From Psychrobacter glacincola (GTDB lineage: Bacteria > Pseudomonadota > Gammaproteobacteria > Pseudomonadales > Moraxellaceae): a stretch of DNA of 64,000 nucleotides. Below the pieces are notes generated by a model. The model had not been told where the DNA came from. It ran no database searches and worked only from the letters and a program-made list of their open reading frames with translations. A program made the position numbers and the translations under genes. The number at the start of each line of letters is the position of its first letter. Within the stretch, counting starts at the first letter, position 1. This document shows, piece after piece, positions 1 through 8,576 of the stretch. Location: positions 1 through 64,000 of the forward strand of contig NZ_CAJGZK010000003.1 in the NCBI RefSeq assembly GCF_904846215.1, in the 5' to 3' direction.

Positions 1-247
1 AGTCCGCTGTTACTATTGACATCAGTTGCTGCCATTTACCGGTTTTACGCCAATAGCGATATTGATGGTATACGGTAGACCACTTGCCAAAGCAGGGCGG
101 TAGGTCGCGCCATGGACAGCCAACACGTATACGGTACAACATTGCTTCGACTGTTCGTCTTAGATTGGGCTTGTTATATATGTTGATTTGTCGCAATATA
201 TCAGACAGCTTTTGCCATTGTTCATCAGTGAGCATGGTACGAGCCAT
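1..247 (-). CDS. IS5-family transposase, N-terminal part (cut by window edge)
   Basis: The reading frame runs off the left edge of the window. The visible 82 residues begin MARTMLTDEQWQKLSDIL and contain RVGCPWRDLPPCFGKWSTVY, the DUF4096-type N-terminal domain typical of IS5-family (IS427-like) transposases. They align residue for residue with the complete transposase at 56772-57524 (MPRTMLKDEHW..., RVGCPWRDLPAYFGK) but differ at many positions, so this is a related element and not a second copy of the same one. The DDE catalytic core lies outside the window. Whether the full gene is intact cannot be judged. Confidence 0.85.
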   Translation of the reverse strand, partial: MARTMLTDEQWQKLSDILRQINIYNKPNLRRTVEAMLYRIRVGCPWRDLPPCFGKWSTVYHQYRYWRKTGKWQQLMSIVTAD

Positions 248-335
248 AAGTGACGCCTTTTCTCTTTGTTGTGGTAAACAAGAGTGTAAGGCGTTGCTTA
301 TTTTTTTCAACTAATCCCCAATTCTATACAGCCCC
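1..335 (-). mobile_element. IS5-family insertion sequence, 5' end only
   Basis: This is the transposase start plus its upstream leader. The outer end is placed at about 335, where the outward-facing terminus would read GGGGCTGTATAGAATTGGGG on the minus strand, followed by TA, the usual target of the IS427 group. The matching inverted repeat lies outside the window, so the boundary is inferred. The terminus differs from the GGGCGTGTTGAACATT end of the complete element at 56681-57540, which confirms a different IS. Confidence 0.6.
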
Positions 336-337
336 TA

Positions 338-353
338 TTTTTCATTGACTATA
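338..353. repeat. Possible terminal remnant of the intergenic hairpin repeat
   Basis: The 16 bases next to the IS end (TTTTTCATTGACTATA) match the right end of the repeats at 43029-43166 and 44636-44773 (CTTTTCACTGACTATA) at 14 of 16 positions. I infer that the IS inserted into a copy of the repeat, leaving only this tip. The match is short and could be chance. Confidence 0.35.
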
Positions 354-388
354 GTTATTAAAAAATACAGTCAATCTGTATATCGTGC

Positions 389-420
389 AAAAAAAGGCAG
401 CCTAATGGCTGCCTTTTTTA
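389..420 (-). terminator. Rho-independent terminator downstream of tex
   Basis: A perfect hairpin, AGGCAGCC-TAAT-GGCTGCCT, is flanked by A and T runs, so it can act on either strand. It lies 34 bp beyond the tex stop codon and is most likely the tex terminator. Confidence 0.85.
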
Positions 421-453
421 TATTTTCGAAAAAATAACCGTTTCTAAAAACAG

Positions 454-2976
454 TTACTTCTTAGCTTTAGTCACACCTGCTTCTTGCAATAGCGCGCCAA
501 AGGTACCCATTTTGCTAGGAGCTTCTGCTTGCTCTGCGCGTGGCGCCTTGCTGCGACTGTCGCTGTTATCACTGCTATTAGGCTGACGCTTAGGCTTAGA
601 TGGACGCTTATCGCCAGCTGGTCTATTGCTGCGTGGACGACTGGTCTTATCATGATTACTAGTCACATTCGCCGGCGCAGGTTTCGCTGCTGGACGTGCT
701 GACTTTTCGGCTTCAGGTTTCATACTAAAACCAATACGCCCACGTTTTTCGTCAATAGAGATGATACGGACTGAGACGATGTCGCCGGGCTTAACACGGT
801 TCATCGGGTCTGCGACAAAGTCATTGGCCATTTGCGAGATATGAACCAGACCATCTTGATGAACGCCAACATCGATGAAACAACCAAAGGCGGTCACGTT
901 GGTGACGACCCCTTCTAATATCATGCCTTCACTTAGATCTTTAATGCTGTTCACATCATCACGGAAGTTAGCTGTCTTAAACTCAGGACGCGGGTCACGA
1001 GCGGGCTTGGCAAGCTCATCTAAAATCGCTTTTACGCTGACATTTTCGTCATTAGCAGCTAGCGCCGTGGTATCAATGCTATTTAATACACCATCGTTAC
1101 CGATAACTTCTGGCAAGGCTTTACCTGTTTGGGCAAGCAAGCTATCAACCAGCGCATAGCTTTCTGGATGTACACCGGTCGCATCAAGTGGATTACTGCC
1201 GTCATGTATACGTAAGAAACCGGCGGCTTGCTCAAAGGTCTTTGCACCTAAGCGAGGGACATTTTTCAATGACTCGCGACTATCAAAAGCCCCATGTTCT
1301 TTACGATAGGTGACGATTTGCTGAGCGACATTTTTATTCAAGCCAGCAATGTGCGCCAAGATAGCGGGGCTTGCCGTATTTACATCAACACCAACAGCGT
1401 TCACGCTGTCTTGCGTGACTTTACCTAGGCTGTCTGCCAACTGGGTTTGATTGACATCATGCTGATATTGACCAACACCAATGGCTTTTGGATCAACTTT
1501 AACCAGCTCTGACAATGGATCTTGCAAACGACGCGCGATAGATACTGCCCCGCGTACAGAGACATCTAAATTGCCAAGCTCATCAGTGGCAAGCTCACTG
1601 GCCGAATAGACTGACGCACCAGATTCATTCACGATGACGGCTTTGGCTGTTAATGCTTCATTTGCAGCTAAAATCTCTTTAATCATCGCGTCTGTTTCAC
1701 GGCTCGCTGTACCATTACCGATAGCGACCAAATCGACGTGATAAGTGCTTAAAAGCTCATCGATAACCGTTTTTGCTTCTTGCATTTTATTGTCAGGGGC
1801 AAAAGGATAGACCGTGGCGATAACAGGCTTGTCTTCGCCATCTAACATCACATGACCTTGGGCATCAATAATCGCCATTTTTACGCCGTGACGGATACCA
1901 GGATCAACACCTAAAATGACTTTGCGACCAGCAGGCGCTGACATCAATAAGTGCTGCAAGTTATTAGCAAACACATCGATCGCAGCCGCTTCTGCAGTGA
2001 GACGCTTTTCAGTCAATAAACGATGCTCGATATGCGGACGCCATTTGTCTTTCCATAAGCTGCTCGCCGCTTCTACCAAAAACGCTTGACGCTCGGTTGG
2101 CGCTTTAGCATCAATCTCAAAATGCTTAGTAATTCTTTCAATAAAGGGCGTATCTTCGCCTTCAATTTTTAGACCCAAGACGTTTTCTTGACGACCACGT
2201 AGCATCGCTAATAAGCGATGATTCGGCAAGCGCGCAAGGCTTTCGCTATGCTCAAAGTAATCTTTGAACTTTTCACCGACTTCACGCTTTTCTTCACTGG
2301 CAACGCTCGATACGATGCTAGCTGTTTTGGCAAAACTACTACGTAAATGGTCTAACAAATCTAATGCTTGCGTCCACTCATCTACGATAATGGCTTGTAC
2401 GCCAGCCAATTGCTTCTCGATATCGCTAAAATCAACCTCTATCTCATTACCACTATCATCAGTAATACTGGAGATCGCTTGATAATCAGCTAGCGCTTCG
2501 GTTGGGGTGACTTCTTGCATCAACACAGCTTGGGCGGCCGTATCAAGGCCTGCTGCGCGAGCTTTGGCTGCTAGTGAACGCCGACGTGGACGATAAGGTA
2601 AATAGATGTCTTCAAGCTCAAGCTTGGACGTCGCATTATCGATGCGCGTCTGTAACTCGTCCGTTAAATTGCCTTGTGTACTTAGCAACTCAGTGATTTT
2701 GAGACGACGTGTCGCCATATCACGTTCATAATTGAGCGACTTCTCTAAAGCACGCAATTGGGCATCGTCGAGATTCTGGGTCTTCTCTTTACGATAACGC
2801 GCAATAAATGGCACGGTCGCACCTTCATCATAAAGTTTGACAAATGCGTTAACTTGAGCCGTCTTAATGCCAAGCGCGCGAGCCAATTTGTCGTGAATAT
2901 TCGCGTGTGTGGTTGCATCCAAGACCTGTGCATTTGTTGAGGCTTGCGATGACGTTAAGCTATCAGTGCTACTCAT
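454..2976 (-). CDS. tex: RNA-binding transcription accessory protein Tex
   Basis: The 840-residue protein has the full Tex layout. A helical N-terminal domain carries the conserved VPFIARYRKEKT motif near residue 55. A YqgF/RNase H-like fold starts at VILGVDPGIRHGVKMAIID (about residue 355). Tandem helix-hairpin-helix motifs surround NVPRLGAKTFEQAAGFLRI (about 560-580). A C-terminal S1 RNA-binding domain is visible as GMILEGVVTNVTAFGCFIDV and GLVHISQM (about 680-750). After S1 comes a tail of about 85 residues rich in Lys, Arg, Pro and Ser, longer than in many homologues and probably disordered. Tex is a conserved cytoplasmic nucleic-acid-binding protein linked to transcription and toxin-gene expression; its exact role is unsettled. 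The gene appears monocistronic, with its own terminator at 389-420. Confidence 0.96.
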   Translation of the reverse strand: MSSTDSLTSSQASTNAQVLDATTHANIHDKLARALGIKTAQVNAFVKLYDEGATVPFIARYRKEKTQNLDDAQLRALEKSLNYERDMATRRLKITELLSTQGNLTDELQTRIDNATSKLELEDIYLPYRPRRRSLAAKARAAGLDTAAQAVLMQEVTPTEALADYQAISSITDDSGNEIEVDFSDIEKQLAGVQAIIVDEWTQALDLLDHLRSSFAKTASIVSSVASEEKREVGEKFKDYFEHSESLARLPNHRLLAMLRGRQENVLGLKIEGEDTPFIERITKHFEIDAKAPTERQAFLVEAASSLWKDKWRPHIEHRLLTEKRLTAEAAAIDVFANNLQHLLMSAPAGRKVILGVDPGIRHGVKMAIIDAQGHVMLDGEDKPVIATVYPFAPDNKMQEAKTVIDELLSTYHVDLVAIGNGTASRETDAMIKEILAANEALTAKAVIVNESGASVYSASELATDELGNLDVSVRGAVSIARRLQDPLSELVKVDPKAIGVGQYQHDVNQTQLADSLGKVTQDSVNAVGVDVNTASPAILAHIAGLNKNVAQQIVTYRKEHGAFDSRESLKNVPRLGAKTFEQAAGFLRIHDGSNPLDATGVHPESYALVDSLLAQTGKALPEVIGNDGVLNSIDTTALAANDENVSVKAILDELAKPARDPRPEFKTANFRDDVNSIKDLSEGMILEGVVTNVTAFGCFIDVGVHQDGLVHISQMANDFVADPMNRVKPGDIVSVRIISIDEKRGRIGFSMKPEAEKSARPAAKPAPANVTSNHDKTSRPRSNRPAGDKRPSKPKRQPNSSDNSDSRSKAPRAEQAEAPSKMGTFGALLQEAGVTKAKK

Positions 2977-3334
2977 ATACGTATCAATCGTTGAGAAATG
3001 TAGATTGGCATTATAGCAAAAGCTGCATGAATAAAAATCCTTTTTATCTTTTCGTTAATTTTTGTCTATTTTATCTGCAAAATCCTTCGCTTTATCCTAT
3101 CTAAAAATCTCGTTAAACAAACGCATACAGCATTACTGTCTATGAGAGATGCAATTGGGTGTGCAATCTTATACACTAAAGTATCCGTAGGGCTTTAGTC
3201 CCTAAATACTACGTTATGAGATACCCATTTGTTTGATTAATATTGCAAAGATTTGGCTTCATACCCTAGCCACACCAGTTTTAAATAAAGACCTCTCTGT
3301 TTAACAATAATAATGCTTATAAAAGGACCCTAAA
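2977..3334. other. Divergent intergenic region between tex and ompR
   Basis: This AT-rich stretch of 358 bp should hold the promoters of both divergent genes. A small inverted repeat, TAGGG-ctttagt-CCCTA (3188-3204), is visible. ompR has a clear Shine-Dalgarno sequence (AAAGGA, 3323-3328). I see no gene or RNA here. Confidence 0.5.
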
Positions 3335-4093
3335 ATGACAGACAATACTAGCCCCGATACCATGACACAACGTATTTTGGTTGTCGATGATGATGCTCGG
3401 CTGCGTTCGTTGTTGCAACGCTTCCTAGAAGATGATGGTTTTGTGGTTCGTACTGCTCATGATGGCAGTCAAATGGACAAGCTGATGCAGCGTGAGCTGT
3501 TTTCACTCATCGTGCTAGATTTGATGTTACCAGGGGAGGATGGCATCAGTATTTGTAAACGTCTGCGCGAAGATAATAGTGACATCCCAATTATTATGCT
3601 GACGGCTAAAGGAGGTGATGCAGACCGTATCGCTGGACTTGAAGCAGGCGCTGATGATTATTTGCCCAAGCCTTTTAATCCAAAGGAGCTTTTAGCTCGT
3701 ATCAAAGCAGTATTAAGACGTCAAAATCGCGAGCTACCGGGTGCCCCAAGCCATCAGCTCGAAGTCGTCGAATTTGGTCCTTGGATGCTTGATTTATCCA
3801 CTCGCACGCTCAAGCGCGATGGCAATGTAGTCACGTTGACGACAGGAGAGTTTTCGGTATTGAAAGCGTTGGTTCAGCATCCTCGCGAGCCACTTACTCG
3901 TGATAAATTGATGAATCTAGCGCGTGGTCGCGAATGGGGAGCGATGGAGCGTTCTATCGACGTCCAAGTATCGCGGCTACGTCGGTTGATTGAAGACAAT
4001 CCTTCACAAGCGCGTTATATTCAAACGGTATGGGGTGTGGGCTACGTCTTCGTTCCTGATGAAGCCGAAGTCGAAGCGTTAAAAAGTGAATAG
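3335..4093 (+). CDS. ompR: OmpR-type two-component response regulator
   Basis: This is a 252-residue regulator. The N-terminal receiver domain (about 12-130) has the acidic pocket VVDDD, the phosphoacceptor Asp in LIVLDLMLPGEDG, the Thr of MLTAKG and the Lys of YLPKPF. The C-terminal winged helix (about 145-240) is of the OmpR/PhoB type (LTTGEFSVLKAL, RSIDVQVSRLRRLIE, VWGVGYVF). The resemblance to OmpR is close along the whole length, including the RLRSLLQRFLEDDGF start. An AAAGGA Shine-Dalgarno sequence 7 bp upstream supports this ATG. An envZ sensor kinase would normally follow, but here a terminator at 4117-4149 closes the transcript directly after ompR, so the partner kinase must lie elsewhere. 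It is predicted to bind DNA in response to envelope or osmotic signals. Confidence 0.93.
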   Translation: MTDNTSPDTMTQRILVVDDDARLRSLLQRFLEDDGFVVRTAHDGSQMDKLMQRELFSLIVLDLMLPGEDGISICKRLREDNSDIPIIMLTAKGGDADRIAGLEAGADDYLPKPFNPKELLARIKAVLRRQNRELPGAPSHQLEVVEFGPWMLDLSTRTLKRDGNVVTLTTGEFSVLKALVQHPREPLTRDKLMNLARGREWGAMERSIDVQVSRLRRLIEDNPSQARYIQTVWGVGYVFVPDEAEVEALKSE

Positions 4094-4116
4094 CACTTGA
4101 TACTATTCAATGCTAT

Positions 4117-4149
4117 AAAAAAACCCTGCCATTATGTGCAGGGTTTTTT
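4117..4149 (+). terminator. Rho-independent terminator after ompR
   Basis: The hairpin CCCTGC...GCAGGG is flanked by A7 and T7, 24 bp after the ompR stop. It can work in both directions and may also end the opposing zinc-finger gene at 4202-4468. Confidence 0.88.
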
Positions 4150-4201
4150 ATTTGCCTTATGCCTACTTTTATGAGTAATTCGCTATATTTAAGGTCTGAA
4201 A

Positions 4202-4468
4202 TCAACGTAATTGGCTGTCTTTGCTGCCTCGCCGATTAAACAGTTCAGTCGCTCTCGCCTCTTGTTCAAGCTCTGTAGCACAGCCAACGCAATGCTGTAC
4301 TCCAGGAACAGCGACTCGTCTTGCTTCTGCAATGGGCTTGCCACACTCATCACAAAATTCGGCACTTTTGCCTGTCGGTAACGCACGCCGCGCTCGTTCC
4401 AACGCATCATTGACGGTTGCATCCATTTGCTCATGTTCAGCGCCATCTCTTGACCATCCACCTGCCAT
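4202..4468 (-). CDS. DksA/TraR-family C4 zinc-finger protein (YbiI-like)
   Basis: This small acidic protein of 88 residues begins MAGGWSRDGAEHEQMDATV. It carries one four-cysteine zinc finger, CDECG at about residue 38 and CVGCATELE at about 60, the prokaryotic DksA/TraR zinc-finger signature. Length and the MAxGW start match the E. coli YbiI/phage TraR-like group, which lacks the long coiled coil of DksA. Family members act on RNA polymerase or have no known role, and nothing nearby indicates a specific function. The gene lies convergent with ompR. Confidence 0.85.
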   Translation of the reverse strand: MAGGWSRDGAEHEQMDATVNDALERARRALPTGKSAEFCDECGKPIAEARRVAVPGVQHCVGCATELEQEARATELFNRRGSKDSQLR

Positions 4469-4645
4469 AATCTTATCCTATTTATTTTTTAATGATCATT
4501 GCTTTATAGATAAATTCTTTAATAACAAATAGATGGGGTGGTTATTGCTAATTACAATATGCAAATAACAAATGTGTTTGAACGATTAGTGAGAATTATA
4601 TTTAGGGTATTTACTTTTTAAGAGTGTATGCCTAAAACCTTCTAC

Positions 4646-5440
4646 TCAGCGTTGCCACCCTTCTGTTTTCATGATTTTTTGTCCTTTTTTAGTGATTAAA
4701 AAGTTAAGAAAATCTTTTGTTTGAGGATCAGCTTTTGGTGATACAACGATGTTTAAATCACGCCAGATAGCTCGATCCTTATCTATACTAACCATGTCCA
4801 TATCTTTGGAATTATTAAGCGGCCAATTCGGCCAAGTTATCCAAGCATCTGCTTTTTCATCTTTAAATGCTTTAAAACTGGCTCCAGATCCTAAAGAATA
4901 CGCTACTATATTATCTCGAAAACGAGCAATATCGTTTAAGCTTCCTTTGCGTCCTGCGAGATCCTCCCAAACTCCAGTACCCGAAGTGTTATATGTTCCT
5001 TTACCTTCGGTCACAACTATTTTAATCCCCTTAGCTAATAAATCATCAAAGCTACGTATATTTTTAGGATTTCCTTTTTGTACAGCTATGATTGCTGGTC
5101 GGATATAAATGGGTTCAACTTTTTCATGATCAAAAGTTTCGTATGTCTCAAGAAATGCAGTCATTGATTGCTCAGAAGTTCCCCACAGAGCATCGGCATC
5201 AGCTTGAGCGTCAGCCGACCATTTGTCTTCAGGTCCTGCTATTAATTCTACCTTGGTACCACCTTGCTTTTCCCAGACATCTGCCACTTTTCTTAAAGCG
5301 GTATGTGGGCCACCTGCTCCATACAGCTTTATGACACCATCCTGAGGATTGTGCTCGATGGAAGGATCAAAAAGCGTGGTTTGCGCAAAAGCTGAAGTAC
5401 AACTTAGCAGCACACATGCAGCAGCAATGGACTTATTCAT
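4646..5440 (-). CDS. acfC: AcfC-like periplasmic solute-binding protein
   Basis: This is a 264-residue secreted protein. The signal peptide (residues 1-19, ending SAFA/Q) is typical. The mature part is a type II periplasmic binding fold related to molybdate/sulfate binders (IKLYGAGGPHTALRKVADVW, SGTGVWEDLAGR, DAWITWPNWP, FLNFLITKKGQKIMKTEGW). The pattern of HTAL, the NTSGTGVWED motif and the WITW motif is that of accessory colonisation factor AcfC proteins. The true ligand is unknown for this family. No permease or ATPase gene is adjacent, so it is an orphan binding protein in this window. ModA-like molybdate binding is the alternative. Confidence 0.78.
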   Translation of the reverse strand: MNKSIAAACVLLSCTSAFAQTTLFDPSIEHNPQDGVIKLYGAGGPHTALRKVADVWEKQGGTKVELIAGPEDKWSADAQADADALWGTSEQSMTAFLETYETFDHEKVEPIYIRPAIIAVQKGNPKNIRSFDDLLAKGIKIVVTEGKGTYNTSGTGVWEDLAGRKGSLNDIARFRDNIVAYSLGSGASFKAFKDEKADAWITWPNWPLNNSKDMDMVSIDKDRAIWRDLNIVVSPKADPQTKDFLNFLITKKGQKIMKTEGWQR

Positions 5441-5489
5441 AAGTATTATCCTAAGTAAAAATCATTGGTAGTTTTGACAAAAAACAGAG

Positions 5490-5628
5490 TCGTATTTACT
5501 ATAAAACAGATATCTTGCTGTTGGTATATATTTTTGTAGCTTCTATTAGCACATCAAGCAACTAAAGAAAATTTATACCAGTTTCGCATCCTAGTACGAC
5601 GCATCTATTTCATTTAGTATCAACTATA
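5490..5628 (+). repeat. Degenerate copy of the intergenic hairpin repeat
   Basis: This stretch shows a decayed version of the family core: TTTTTGTAGCTTCTATTAGC, then CAAGCAACTAAAG, with arms CTGTTGGTATA and TATACCAG on either side and a terminal CAACTATA. It lies between the AcfC-like gene and yciK. The arms no longer pair well, which suggests an old copy. Confidence 0.6.
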
Positions 5629-5681
5629 GCTACCCAAATTACTTTTACGCTTTGTATTCATGCAAGTTTAAGTAACACCTC

Positions 5682-6530
5682 TTAATCTTTTGGCTGTAGC
5701 TCAACCACTTGCCCGCGTACACCAATACTTTCGTTACTCATCAAGCAGACGTAGGCTGACATGATGTCTTCCGGCGTTTTTAAACTCATGGGATTTTCTC
5801 CTGGATAAGCATGAGCACGCATATTGGTACGTGTGCCACCAGGATTAATGCAATTGAAGCGTAAACGGGTGGTATTTTGCGTTTCTTGAGTAAAGATATC
5901 ACTCATGCCTTCTACCGCTTGTTTTGATAAGGCGTAAGCCCCCCAAAAGGCGCGAGGATGAGTCCCTACACTACTAGAAGTAAATACGATAGAACCCTGA
6001 TTGGCATCTTTGAGTAAAGGCAACAGCGCTTGGGTCAACATAAACGTTGCGGTAAAGTTCACTTTCATCACTTGAGCAAAAATATCAATATCGTACATCT
6101 CAAGTGGGGTCAATGACCCTAACATGCCTGCATTATGCAAAATACCATCGAGTTGACCGACCTCTTTATTAATGAGCCCTTCTAATTGCTGCATTTCAGC
6201 GTAAGAAGCTCCTTCTAAGTTCATCGGTAGCATCGCTGGTTGTCTACCGCCCATTTGCTCGATCTCATCATAGACCGACTCAAGCTTACTCGCCGTTCGT
6301 CCTAACAGGAGCACCGTAGCGCCATAACGAGCATAGGTCAATGCTGCGACACGCCCTATACCTTCTCCTGCACCGGTAACTAATATAACCTTGTCATTTA
6401 GACAGCCTGCGGTAGGCACAAAATGACGGATATCCTCATGACTTAATGCAGAGCTATGGCTCTCCATCACTGATTGCTGAGTTGATTGCTGATTTGATTG
6501 CTTATCCAAGGGCTTACTAGAGTCATTCAT
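5682..6530 (-). CDS. yciK: YciK-family short-chain dehydrogenase/reductase
   Basis: This classical SDR of 282 residues has a Rossmann fold. It shows the cofactor motif VTGAGEGIGR (TGxxxGxG), NAG in LHNAGMLG, the catalytic Ser in VFTSSSVG and the YxxxK pair in YALSKQAVEG. The downstream INPGGTRTNMR segment matches the YciK subfamily of oxidoreductases with unknown substrate. I prefer the ATG at 6530; a GTG at 6542 is the only upstream alternative. It is the last gene of the ubiG-mupP-yciK run (44-bp gap to mupP), an order also found in Pseudomonas, which supports the assignment. Confidence 0.88.
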   Translation of the reverse strand: MNDSSKPLDKQSNQQSTQQSVMESHSSALSHEDIRHFVPTAGCLNDKVILVTGAGEGIGRVAALTYARYGATVLLLGRTASKLESVYDEIEQMGGRQPAMLPMNLEGASYAEMQQLEGLINKEVGQLDGILHNAGMLGSLTPLEMYDIDIFAQVMKVNFTATFMLTQALLPLLKDANQGSIVFTSSSVGTHPRAFWGAYALSKQAVEGMSDIFTQETQNTTRLRFNCINPGGTRTNMRAHAYPGENPMSLKTPEDIMSAYVCLMSNESIGVRGQVVELQPKD

Positions 6531-6585
6531 GAAAAGGCTCACTACTCACTAGGTAATTATTAGAGGACATCTGACCTCTCTCACG

Positions 6586-7296
6586 TTATAAATACTCGAA
6601 CTTGCCTGACGTTAATAGCAGCTCATTTAATTGCTTTGGCGTCTCTACAATATAATTTGCCCCCCATTTCTTAAGATTCTTTTGATCTTCAGGAGGGATA
6701 TAGCCATAAGCTGCCAAAATAGTTGGCATGCCAGCGGCATTACCGGCTTCGATATCACGAATATGATCCCCAACGTACAGGACACTACCTGCTGCACCGC
6801 GCGGTATGCTAAGTTTCTCTAATGCCATGTACATCGGTTCTGGGTCAGGTTTAGGACGCGAGACGTCTTCAGGACAGACTAACGCCGCACAGCGTTCCCT
6901 CAATTGCATTTTATCTAATAGCTGCTCAGCAAGGTAGCGCGGTTTATTGGTGACGATACCCCAAGGTACGTCTTTTTTTTCCAGTGTACTTAATACGTCT
7001 TCGAGAGCTTCAAAGACACAACTATCCACACAAATATCAGCTTCGTACTCATCTAAGAATTGTTGACGGAAGTCATGTAACTCTGCATCGCTGATTTCAT
7101 GCTGATTATTACGTTGTAACATCAGTTTTACCATAGCCGACGCGCCAGACGATACTTGTTCTCGAATAGCCTCTTCTTCCGGTGCTTGCCAGTCGTTTTG
7201 GCGACTCATTTTGCCGATGATGCGAACGAAGTCTGCAGCAGTATCAATTAAAGTACCATCGAGATCGAACAAGACCGCTTTGACGAATTGGCTCAT
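6586..7296 (-). CDS. mupP: HAD phosphatase, probable N-acetylmuramic acid 6-phosphate phosphatase MupP
   Basis: This HAD-superfamily phosphatase has 236 residues. Motif I is FDLDGTLID (nucleophile and acid Asp residues), motif II lies around IVTNKPR, motif III is the Lys in SRPKPDPEP, and motif IV is YVGDHIRDIEAG. By sequence alone it could be called phosphoglycolate phosphatase (Gph). I chose MupP because it sits between ubiG and yciK exactly as in Pseudomonas, where this position encodes the MurNAc-6-phosphate phosphatase of peptidoglycan recycling. Its cytoplasmic partners AmgK and MurU are not in the window. Confidence 0.8.
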   Translation of the reverse strand: MSQFVKAVLFDLDGTLIDTAADFVRIIGKMSRQNDWQAPEEEAIREQVSSGASAMVKLMLQRNNQHEISDAELHDFRQQFLDEYEADICVDSCVFEALEDVLSTLEKKDVPWGIVTNKPRYLAEQLLDKMQLRERCAALVCPEDVSRPKPDPEPMYMALEKLSIPRGAAGSVLYVGDHIRDIEAGNAAGMPTILAAYGYIPPEDQKNLKKWGANYIVETPKQLNELLLTSGKFEYL

Positions 7297-7365
7297 AGTA
7301 AATGCTCTTAACAGGGATAACGTTTATGGTGAAATAGCCTAGGATCATAAGCATCGGTCAGCTCA

Positions 7366-8199
7366 TCACATTTTTGGCTTTTTTACCGCTAGCATATAAT
7401 TGACATCAACGTTCTGTGCAAGCCAATAGCGCTTGGTCAACGGATTGTAATGTAGCCCGATGATATCCTGTCGCTCAAAGCCAACGTCGATGGTCATTTT
7501 GTCCAATTCAGCAGGGGTAATAAATTTGGCATAGTCATGAGTACCTCGATCTAACAAGCGCAAGACATATTCTGCTCCAACAATGGCAAATAGATATGAT
7601 TTGGGGTTGCGATTGATAGTAGAGAGCACGCAAACACCGCCGGGTGCCAGTAGTTGGTAGCACGCTTGGACAATGGCACTTGGATCAGGGACGTGTTCCA
7701 ACATCTCCATACAGGTAATTACATCGAACTGACCGGCGTGAGTCGCTGCTAGCGTCTCGATAGGAATATGCTGATAACGTAATGTCGCACTAAGATCGCT
7801 TTGTTCGGCATGAAGACTCGCGGCTTTTAAGTTTTCTGTGCCCAAATCAATACCCGTTACATCCGCACCGCGACGTGCTATTGACTCTGAAAGTATACCG
7901 CCACCGCAGCCTACGTCTAGTACTTTTTTACCGGCTAATCCCATATCCGCTGTTTTATTGAGCTCATTGCTTTGGTAACCTTGCTTGACGTTCTCTTCGA
8001 TCCAATTAAGACGTAATGGATTGATTTGGTGTAAGGTTGCAAATGCGCCAGTCTGACTCCACCATTCACTCGCCAGTTTATTAAATTTTTCTACTTCGCT
8101 TGGATCGACATTGATAGCAGTATCATTGAAAGTATTATCGATGACATCGTCATTCAATTCAGTATGCAAAGGCTGCTCAGAAGATAAAGCTTGGCTCAT
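7366..8199 (-). CDS. ubiG: Ubiquinone biosynthesis O-methyltransferase UbiG
   Basis: This SAM-dependent methyltransferase has 277 residues. Motif I is KVLDVGCGGGILSESIA followed by the acidic VTGIDLG. The family segment FNKLASEWWSQTGAFATLHQ lies before it, and the C-terminal part has HDYAKFITPAEL. UbiG performs both O-methylations of ubiquinone synthesis. I place the start at 8199 because AAAGG lies 7 bp upstream there; an open frame extends 28 codons further upstream but lacks a ribosome site and family similarity. It is the first gene of ubiG-mupP-yciK. Confidence 0.94.
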   Translation of the reverse strand: MSQALSSEQPLHTELNDDVIDNTFNDTAINVDPSEVEKFNKLASEWWSQTGAFATLHQINPLRLNWIEENVKQGYQSNELNKTADMGLAGKKVLDVGCGGGILSESIARRGADVTGIDLGTENLKAASLHAEQSDLSATLRYQHIPIETLAATHAGQFDVITCMEMLEHVPDPSAIVQACYQLLAPGGVCVLSTINRNPKSYLFAIVGAEYVLRLLDRGTHDYAKFITPAELDKMTIDVGFERQDIIGLHYNPLTKRYWLAQNVDVNYMLAVKKPKM

Positions 8200-8576
8200 A
8201 GTTTTTCCTTTATTGTTATAGTGTGTGACTAAAGACTTAATATTAACATGAGAGCCGCAAAGCTGTCGTAAGTACATCGTCACTGATTGTGAACTGCTCT
8301 ATTGATGCTTTAAATTTTAATAAAAAATCAAATAACACGCTATAAGTAAGATACCTTAAATAATGACTGACAGCATTACAACCATTAGTTAAGAATCGGG
8401 TTCACAAATAGTCGCATTTTACGCTATTATAGTTGCTATTCTATGGTAGGTCGACTCAGTCGACCTATCGTCGTCTATTGATTTTGTCATTGCTTATTTG
8501 CTTTGGCATTTATATGGCCATTAAAGCTATGACTATCAAAGCAAACTTCTGAATATCGCTATTTCAAGGAAAAAGT
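8200..8576. other. Divergent intergenic region, ubiG to dsbA
   Basis: These 377 bp contain no gene. They must hold promoters for both neighbours and include the strong palindrome at 8444-8470. The dsbA ribosome site is AAGGA at 8566-8570. Confidence 0.5.
8444..8470. repeat. 27-bp near-perfect palindrome upstream of dsbA
   Basis: The centre is AGGTCGACT-C-AGTCGACCT (perfect 9-bp arms). Pairing extends outward through TA/TA and G-T wobbles to 13-bp arms. There is no T-run, so it is not a standard terminator. With only one unpaired base it fits a DNA operator or cruciform better than an RNA stem-loop. Confidence 0.7.

Noticed and set aside
8444-8470. The palindrome as a transcription terminator
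   Set aside because: There is no loop and no T-run on either strand.
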